This document shows positions 6,163-10,636 of a DNA stretch of 10,636 nucleotides, in pieces. The notes beneath the pieces were generated by a model that ran no database searches, was not told where the DNA came from, and saw only the letters and a list, made by a program, of their open reading frames with translations. Source of the stretch: Candidatus Bathyarchaeota archaeon (GTDB lineage Archaea; Thermoproteota; Bathyarchaeia; 40CM-2-53-6). Location of the stretch: the NCBI GenBank assembly GCA_005888675.1, contig VBBA01000158.1, positions 1 through 10,636 of the forward strand, read 5' to 3'. Position numbers and translations under genes: made by a program. Position 1 is the stretch's first letter. The number at the start of each line of letters is the position of its first letter.

Positions 6163-6957
6163 TCATGGGAGTAAGCTCAAGACTTCTCTCAAGGACTTTA
6201 TTCGTGCGTCGGCGACGACATCCGAGTCACCTACTCCTGGAGATCGTGTCAAGGCGAAAAGCGACGCAGATCGTTCATTGAAACCTGAGGGAACAACATA
6301 GTCGAACAATACGGCCTTCATGCCTGCTTGTTTCGCTCCGCGAACATCTGTTTGAGGATTATCGCCAACGTGAAGGATTTCGTTGATTGGAAGTCCCAAT
6401 TCTTTGGCTGCTGCAACGAATATTCTTCTGTCAGGTTTCCCGTGCCCAACTTCATCCGAGAAGAGGGCCGAGTCGAAATAATCGAGAATTCCGGAGCTGG
6501 TAAGAAGTTGACGCATGATTCGCCCTGGACCACGACCCGTGTTGCAAATCAGACCTATCTTGTAACCTCTGGTTCGCAGTTCCAGAAGCACTGGACCCGT
6601 GTCAACATTGACTGCAGGCGGAGTCACCAAGCCAGGGGAGACATAGGCCTCTTCGAGTTCCTTCATCGCTTCTCGCGGAACAGCGTACTTCTTCTTCGTC
6701 GCAGATTCGACGATGTAACGAATCTGCCCTTGAGTTGGGACTTGTTCCCCTGTTCTCCAAATGTTCACGAGCCAAGTCGAGCTTTCATCGAGCCCTCTCG
6801 TAAGCTCGTCAAACGGGACATCGATTTCATATTTCCTGAGAACATCCTGGAGCCCCTTGCACCTTAGCATATCACGGTGTCGGTCGAGTTCCGGAATATC
6901 GAGGAATAATGTTTCCCATAGATCGAAAGTGACCCCCGACAGCCCTGAACTCGGCAA
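6163..6957 (-). CDS. HAD-superfamily hydrolase (haloacid dehalogenase-like subfamily)
   Basis: All four HAD motifs are visible in the 264-residue protein: motif I FDLWETL (nucleophile D12, T16), motif II LICNTG (T140), motif III Lys in HGKPDRRIF (K174) and motif IV VGDNPQTD (D199, D204). Residues about 25-115 form a helical C1-type cap. The position two after the nucleophile, usually Asp in HAD phosphatases as general acid/base, is W14. That resembles haloacid-dehalogenase-type members, although motif IV is the phosphatase-like GDN...TD. The reaction (phosphatase or otherwise) is therefore uncertain. The start is TTG at 6957; the nucleophile strand begins eight residues in, so little extra sequence is possible. 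It is the first gene of a probable operon with the methyltransferase and the second M29-like gene. Confidence 0.85.
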   Translation of the reverse strand: MPSSGLSGVTFDLWETLFLDIPELDRHRDMLRCKGLQDVLRKYEIDVPFDELTRGLDESSTWLVNIWRTGEQVPTQGQIRYIVESATKKKYAVPREAMKELEEAYVSPGLVTPPAVNVDTGPVLLELRTRGYKIGLICNTGRGPGRIMRQLLTSSGILDYFDSALFSDEVGHGKPDRRIFVAAAKELGLPINEILHVGDNPQTDVRGAKQAGMKAVLFDYVVPSGFNERSASLFALTRSPGVGDSDVVADARIKSLREVLSLLP

Positions 6958-6984
6958 TGTGTCCAGTAATGCTACGAGAGGGAG

Positions 6985-6992
6985 GTAATAGT
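6985..6992 (-). promoter_or_regulatory. Possible TATA box of the HAD-methyltransferase operon
   Basis: On the minus strand this reads ACTATTAC, about 28-35 bases before the TTG start at 6957, in a short spacer between divergent genes. This is the expected place for an archaeal TATA box of a leaderless transcript. The match to consensus is weak. Confidence 0.3.
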
Positions 6993-6993
6993 T

Positions 6994-7509
6994 GTGCCTT
7001 GTCCAAGGATTTATCGGACAACCGATACCGGATGTTTTCAGTCTGATTTGGCGGTTCCAGACGTACTTCTTGCAGCCATTGCCGGGTTCGTAGCCGCCAT
7101 TCTAATGACTCTTTTCGAGTTCCCGTTTTGGAGGCGATGGGGGTTAGACGGCGTTGCTGAATGGCAAATGAACTCGGTAATTGTCTCCAAGATTGTTGGA
7201 AGATCGAGCCGCGAACAACAATTGCCCATTTCGTGGGCAATCAGCGGTCACCTGTTTCACGGAACTGTTGCCGGCATAGTGTTCGGCCTCTTTCTTCCAA
7301 TCATTCGCCTACTACTACCCGCTACTATCATGATTCTATTGTCTGCTGTGCTGTACAGTACTATTCTTTGGCTCATTTTCTCGATCATGCTCCGAGCGAC
7401 CTTTGAAGCGGCTGGAAACATGCGAATCTCAAATCGTGCCGCGCTAATAGCTCTCTTTTCTCACTGCGTATATGGCTTCTTCCTGGGACTCGCTATCTCG
7501 TCAATATGA
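6994..7509 (+). CDS. Four-helix integral membrane protein of unknown function
   Basis: Hydrophobic segments lie at about 23-43, 86-104, 106-133 and 149-170, with basic loops such as WRRW and KIVGRSSR. I do not recognise a named family with certainty. Two matching HxxxGxxxG patterns are seen: H86-G90-G94 (followed by G98) and H157-G161-G165, in the second and fourth helices. This suggests an internally repeated two-helix unit with tight helix packing. GTG at 6994 is the outermost start, but TTG at 7048 (residue 19) directly precedes the first helix and lies about 35 bases after a TTTATC element (7010-7015). That TTG may be the real start; the first 18 residues look unlike the rest. The gene is followed 13 bases later by the 5' nuclease gene, so the two are probably cotranscribed. 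Confidence 0.65.
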   Translation: MPCPRIYRTTDTGCFQSDLAVPDVLLAAIAGFVAAILMTLFEFPFWRRWGLDGVAEWQMNSVIVSKIVGRSSREQQLPISWAISGHLFHGTVAGIVFGLFLPIIRLLLPATIMILLSAVLYSTILWLIFSIMLRATFEAAGNMRISNRAALIALFSHCVYGFFLGLAISSI

Positions 7510-7522
7510 ATGATGAGCGAAT

Positions 7523-8401
7523 ATGGATGTCTATCTTCTTGATGGGACGTACGAACTCTTTCGCCATTTCTACGCGGTTCCTTCTCACATCAATGAGAAG
7601 GGTGAAGAAGTCGCAGCAATTCGTGGCGTCCTTGCCAGCGTTATCGGAATGCTAGAATCTGGCGTCACACACATAGGTGCCGCCACAGATCACGTGATTG
7701 AATCTTTTCGCAATGACATGTGGCCTGGCTACAAGACTGGCGAAGGAGTAAACCCTCGGCTTCTTGCACAGTTCATCCCACTTGAACAAGCACTGGAATC
7801 CATGGGAATCGCGACATGGCCCATGGTGGAGCTGGAGGCTGACGACGCAATCGCCGCGGCCGCGGTATCGCTAGCGAAATTGTCCGATGTCGACCGCGTC
7901 GTCATTTGCTCACCGGACAAAGATTTTGCTCAATGCATTAGAGGCGATAAAATCGTCCAACTGAACCGTCGAACTGGACTATTCCGGAACGAGGCTGGTG
8001 TACAAGCTCGCTTTGGTATTCCCCCAAGCTCCATTCCTGATTACCTTGCCCTCGTAGGGGACCCAGCTGATGGCTATCCAGGGTTGGACGGATGGGGCGA
8101 AAAGGCGTCCGCAACCGTATTGGGGGCATACGGTCACTTAGAGAAGATTCCTCCACGCACCGAAAACTGGAAGGTACAAGTGCGCCGGGCGGACTTGTTA
8201 GCCTCTACTCTCCGAGAGAACTTCAAGCTAGCTCTGCTCTTCCGTGACTTGGCGACGCTCAGAACGAGAAAGCCTAAGCTCTCGTCCACTAGCAAGGTTC
8301 ACTGGAAGGGCCCAAGACCGTCTTTTCCTGCGTTTTGCAAACGGCTTGATGCTCCAGAGCTAAAGAACCGTGTCGACGTTCTAGTGTCCCAGAGGGGTTG
8401 A
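7523..8401 (+). CDS. Bacterial-type 5'-3' exonuclease / flap endonuclease domain protein (PIN-like + H3TH)
   Basis: The protein matches the stand-alone 5' nuclease of the PolI N-terminal/T5 exonuclease/ExoIX type, which cuts 5' flaps and 5' ends with two metal ions. Visible residues are D7 in LLDGTYE, D56 then FRNDMWPGYKTGEG (the FR...YK substrate-binding arch), E105-A-D107-D108, SPDKDF with D132 and D134, and VGDPADGYPG with D180 and D183. These are followed by GWGEKASATVL (190-200), the helix-three-turn-helix DNA-binding motif. All acidic metal-ligand positions I know appear present, and 292 residues is the normal length, so it should be active. Archaea normally use the eukaryote-like FEN1 for Okazaki flaps, so this gene is probably an accessory repair nuclease. 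It starts at ATG 7523 and ends two bases before the convergent UPF0182 stop. Confidence 0.85.
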   Translation: MDVYLLDGTYELFRHFYAVPSHINEKGEEVAAIRGVLASVIGMLESGVTHIGAATDHVIESFRNDMWPGYKTGEGVNPRLLAQFIPLEQALESMGIATWPMVELEADDAIAAAAVSLAKLSDVDRVVICSPDKDFAQCIRGDKIVQLNRRTGLFRNEAGVQARFGIPPSSIPDYLALVGDPADGYPGLDGWGEKASATVLGAYGHLEKIPPRTENWKVQVRRADLLASTLRENFKLALLFRDLATLRTRKPKLSSTSKVHWKGPRPSFPAFCKRLDAPELKNRVDVLVSQRG

Positions 8402-8403
8402 GC

Positions 8404-10636
8404 TCATTGAATCTTCAGCAAAGTGAAATTGTTGTCCACTACGACGCTAATACTGCCATTGGGTGTCGGCGTGGTAATTAACGTGTAGACCTCACTGGGG
8501 GTCAAGGTTTCATACCTCGCTAATATCTGAATCGGCTGGGTCCCACCAGTTGGAGTTATTCCAATTATCCATTGAGCGTTCCCTCCTTTATCGAACGGTC
8601 CATACCTGTAAGTCAGAGTACCATTGATTGTCAACTGGGTCCCCGTCGCAATTCCCATGCTGTTTATTGCTTTCGTAGTTGCACCTGCCACTTCACTGCT
8701 CAAGTTCGGATTGTCGATAAAGTCGACGCCAACCTGCTTGGTTTCAGCGTTCACGACTGCAACCATTACTGGAACTGTCAGGTTGCCCACTGTCCCGTAG
8801 TAAGGGATCACATAGATCAACCTACCATCTATCAAATACAGCAGGATGTTGCCTATCGTCCACTCTGGATGAAGTGTTAGACGTCCTTTCACTGTGGGAT
8901 CGGTACTGACTGCCGACTCCGCAGTGGTGGGACCCAGAAGGGTCTTCCCTTCAGGGAACCTAATCAGATACACATGACCCGTCTGTGTCCCGGCCGGGGC
9001 GACGTACAGGCCAGCGAGGTTTTGCGAGGGACTCTTGTAAATCTCGACCAGTCTAACTGCGGACCACGCGAGGTTGCCATTAAGCGGCGTGATGATGAAC
9101 CTCGTGTCCTCTGTGGATTGAAGGAAAACGTTGCGCTGCCACTGGTTAGGATCCGTCTGGAAATAGAAATTGTAGACGCTCTGTTGAATGTTGAAGAAAG
9201 TCTCTGGGTATCGTAGCTGGTCACCTAGCCATGACGGTATCGGCTGATTCCACTTAGGATACATCGAACGATAGAACGATGTCACATAATCGGACTTGCC
9301 ATTATCGTACAGGTACCCACGAATCTCCCCAGTCTTGACGTCCGTTAGTACAGTCGAGAACAATCTCAGGATCGACGTATTGTTGTGTTCCGGATAGTCA
9401 GCGAAGCCGCTGGGGCTTGGCCAGTCGATCCACACCCAGTGCAAGAGGTAGATATTGCCTTGGGGGTCGACAACGGGGTAGGGATCGGGATCCATTTGCA
9501 TGTTGGGAAGAAGTAAATTGGACAAACGATTGTTCAGGTCCCGGAACTCTAATGCTTTGATCGGACCGTAGTTTCCGCTGGCAAAGTCCAATCGTCCTTG
9601 CCAGAAGAACTTCCAGTATCTCCAGAACCCGTCGAACGTGTAATCGGGTGATCCACTATAGGATGGGGGCCCTGAATAGTTAGCAAGGTGGGTCTCGGTG
9701 AAGCCCGGGATGTTAAGATATACTTCATCAACGCTCTGCCACAAGCCTCCTTCGCCATAGTAGACCTGAGGAGTTTGTGTAAGCGGCCATATCTTAGCGG
9801 CGTCAACCCTCTCCGTTGTTGCGGCATTGACCGCGAGAATTTTCTCGGAATGCGTCAATAAGAGATGCTGAGTACGCCAAACATCTGTGTCTCCGCCGTA
9901 GGTTGGCTGTACGAGCTGGAGAATTGAGACCCAATACTCTGTCCCGTTGCGATAGATAATGTCCACCGGGGCAGTGTCGAGCGACATCCAATTGACTCCA
10001 ACCAAGGGTTTCATATTCAATCTCGCAGCTTCTTGCGTGAATATTCTGACATGGCCAAGTACGTTCGTTTGAGGACCAGTTGAATTTATCAGAGAAACAT
10101 CTGCAGGAGTAACATTGTCCACGCCGTAGGCCCAACGTGTGTACTGAATAGTGGGCACATAGGCTGGGTTCCATTGATAGTTGACATACTGTCCCGACTG
10201 GGCTCTAAGGAAGCTAGCATAAGCTGGAAGCGTGACGACCGACAAGATTACTATAACAAGGATACCAAGCGCCTTCAAACGTGTCAGCTTGATGTGGAAA
10301 ACACGTGGACTCCTTGTAAATAGTGCAACGAAAGTGGAACCAGCCAATAACAGAATAAGCGTCCATAAGATGAAAGACGATCCGACATCGTAAACCCACG
10401 AGCCCGCACCGAGTACGGAGTAGAGGAAGGCCAGGGCGATTATGGCGAAAAAGTTGCTCAACGCCCGTCTTGACATACCGAAAGCACGAGCCGACAAGCC
10501 CACAATCGCATTCGCCAACAAAGAGATGCCCAAGCGAATTCCAATCACAGTAAAAGCCAACCCGAGAAGCGATAGGACCAACGCGAAAACCTCGAACGTG
10601 AACGCGTTATCAACTCCGAACGATGGCGAGACCTGA
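8404..10636 (-). CDS. UPF0182 (COG1615) family membrane protein, 5' end beyond the window
   Basis: Counting from the in-frame TTG at 10581, the C-terminal 725 residues lie in the window. The frame is open upstream to the right edge with at least 18 more codons (…PSFGVDNAFTFEVFA), so the true start probably lies outside. Four membrane helices are seen at about 3-23, 43-62, 69-88 and 105-125, then roughly 600 residues that should face outside the cell. Family-type motifs follow in UPF0182 order: HLLLTH (239-244), YYGEGG (274-279), DPDPYPVV (364-371), LRYPE (456-460), and GNILLYLIDGRLIYVIPYYG (577-596). Bacterial members are usually near 900-1000 residues with more helices, so this archaeal-type member looks short or divergent. 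The family has no established biochemical function known to me. It converges with the 5' nuclease gene with a two-base gap. Confidence 0.75.
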   Translation of the reverse strand, partial: QVSPSFGVDNAFTFEVFALVLSLLGLAFTVIGIRLGISLLANAIVGLSARAFGMSRRALSNFFAIIALAFLYSVLGAGSWVYDVGSSFILWTLILLLAGSTFVALFTRSPRVFHIKLTRLKALGILVIVILSVVTLPAYASFLRAQSGQYVNYQWNPAYVPTIQYTRWAYGVDNVTPADVSLINSTGPQTNVLGHVRIFTQEAARLNMKPLVGVNWMSLDTAPVDIIYRNGTEYWVSILQLVQPTYGGDTDVWRTQHLLLTHSEKILAVNAATTERVDAAKIWPLTQTPQVYYGEGGLWQSVDEVYLNIPGFTETHLANYSGPPSYSGSPDYTFDGFWRYWKFFWQGRLDFASGNYGPIKALEFRDLNNRLSNLLLPNMQMDPDPYPVVDPQGNIYLLHWVWIDWPSPSGFADYPEHNNTSILRLFSTVLTDVKTGEIRGYLYDNGKSDYVTSFYRSMYPKWNQPIPSWLGDQLRYPETFFNIQQSVYNFYFQTDPNQWQRNVFLQSTEDTRFIITPLNGNLAWSAVRLVEIYKSPSQNLAGLYVAPAGTQTGHVYLIRFPEGKTLLGPTTAESAVSTDPTVKGRLTLHPEWTIGNILLYLIDGRLIYVIPYYGTVGNLTVPVMVAVVNAETKQVGVDFIDNPNLSSEVAGATTKAINSMGIATGTQLTINGTLTYRYGPFDKGGNAQWIIGITPTGGTQPIQILARYETLTPSEVYTLITTPTPNGSISVVVDNNFTLLKIQ

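Noticed and set aside
6328..6867. A 179-codon plus-strand open frame
   Set aside because: It lies entirely antisense to the HAD hydrolase, which carries all its motifs in the other strand. Its product looks like low-quality shadow sequence.
7505..7516. ATGAATGATGAG, with a C-box-like RTGATGA, as a possible C/D box RNA
   Set aside because: No matching D, C' or D' boxes lie at the needed spacing. The sequence is just the junction between two genes.

Overview
The window looks like a stretch of archaeal chromosome of roughly even base composition. The evidence is indirect. Several genes start at TTG or GTG with little or no ribosome binding site. AT-rich TATA-like elements lie about 25-35 bases before some starts, as in leaderless archaeal transcription. 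The gene content (aminopeptidase T-like proteins, a small zinc-ribbon protein, an N-extended GNAT protein, a short UPF0182 protein) also fits. A TACK-type archaeon such as Nitrososphaeria or Bathyarchaeia is my guess, but I cannot fix the lineage from sequence alone. I see no rRNA, tRNA, CRISPR array, insertion sequence or phage gene.

Layout. Positions 1-1670 (minus): a short cysteinyl-tRNA synthetase-like gene overlaps the start of a GNAT-family acetyltransferase gene that runs off the left edge. Positions 1735-3142 (plus): a 98-residue unknown protein, then an M29 aminopeptidase-like protein. The CysS-like gene and the 98-residue gene diverge from one palindromic ATTAAT element. Positions 3249-3554 (minus): a small zinc-ribbon protein. 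Positions 3678-4066 (plus): two tandem 4-oxalocrotonate tautomerase-like reading frames without standard start codons, so ordinary ORF finding misses them. Positions 4086-6957 (minus): an apparent operon of a HAD hydrolase, a class I methyltransferase and a second M29-like protein. Positions 6994-8401 (plus): a four-helix membrane protein and a bacterial-type 5' nuclease. Positions 8404-10636 (minus): a UPF0182 membrane protein open to the right edge.

How the genes may work together. The HAD, methyltransferase and M29-like genes are close or overlapping and may share one pathway, but the substrate is unknown. The two M29-like proteins resemble each other in the C-terminal motif region, and both appear to lack the usual metal ligands. 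The CysS-like protein lacks the C-terminal anticodon-binding region and carries Asp at a zinc-ligand position, so it may be a cysteine-ligase relative or a lineage-specific CysRS. The tautomerase pair is the least ordinary find: both are recognisable at full length, yet one would start at CTG and the other has AGA-GCC where ATG-CCN is expected. No stretch longer than 300 bases lacks a gene. The spacers at 3143-3248 and 3555-3677 hold only weak promoter- or terminator-like signals.
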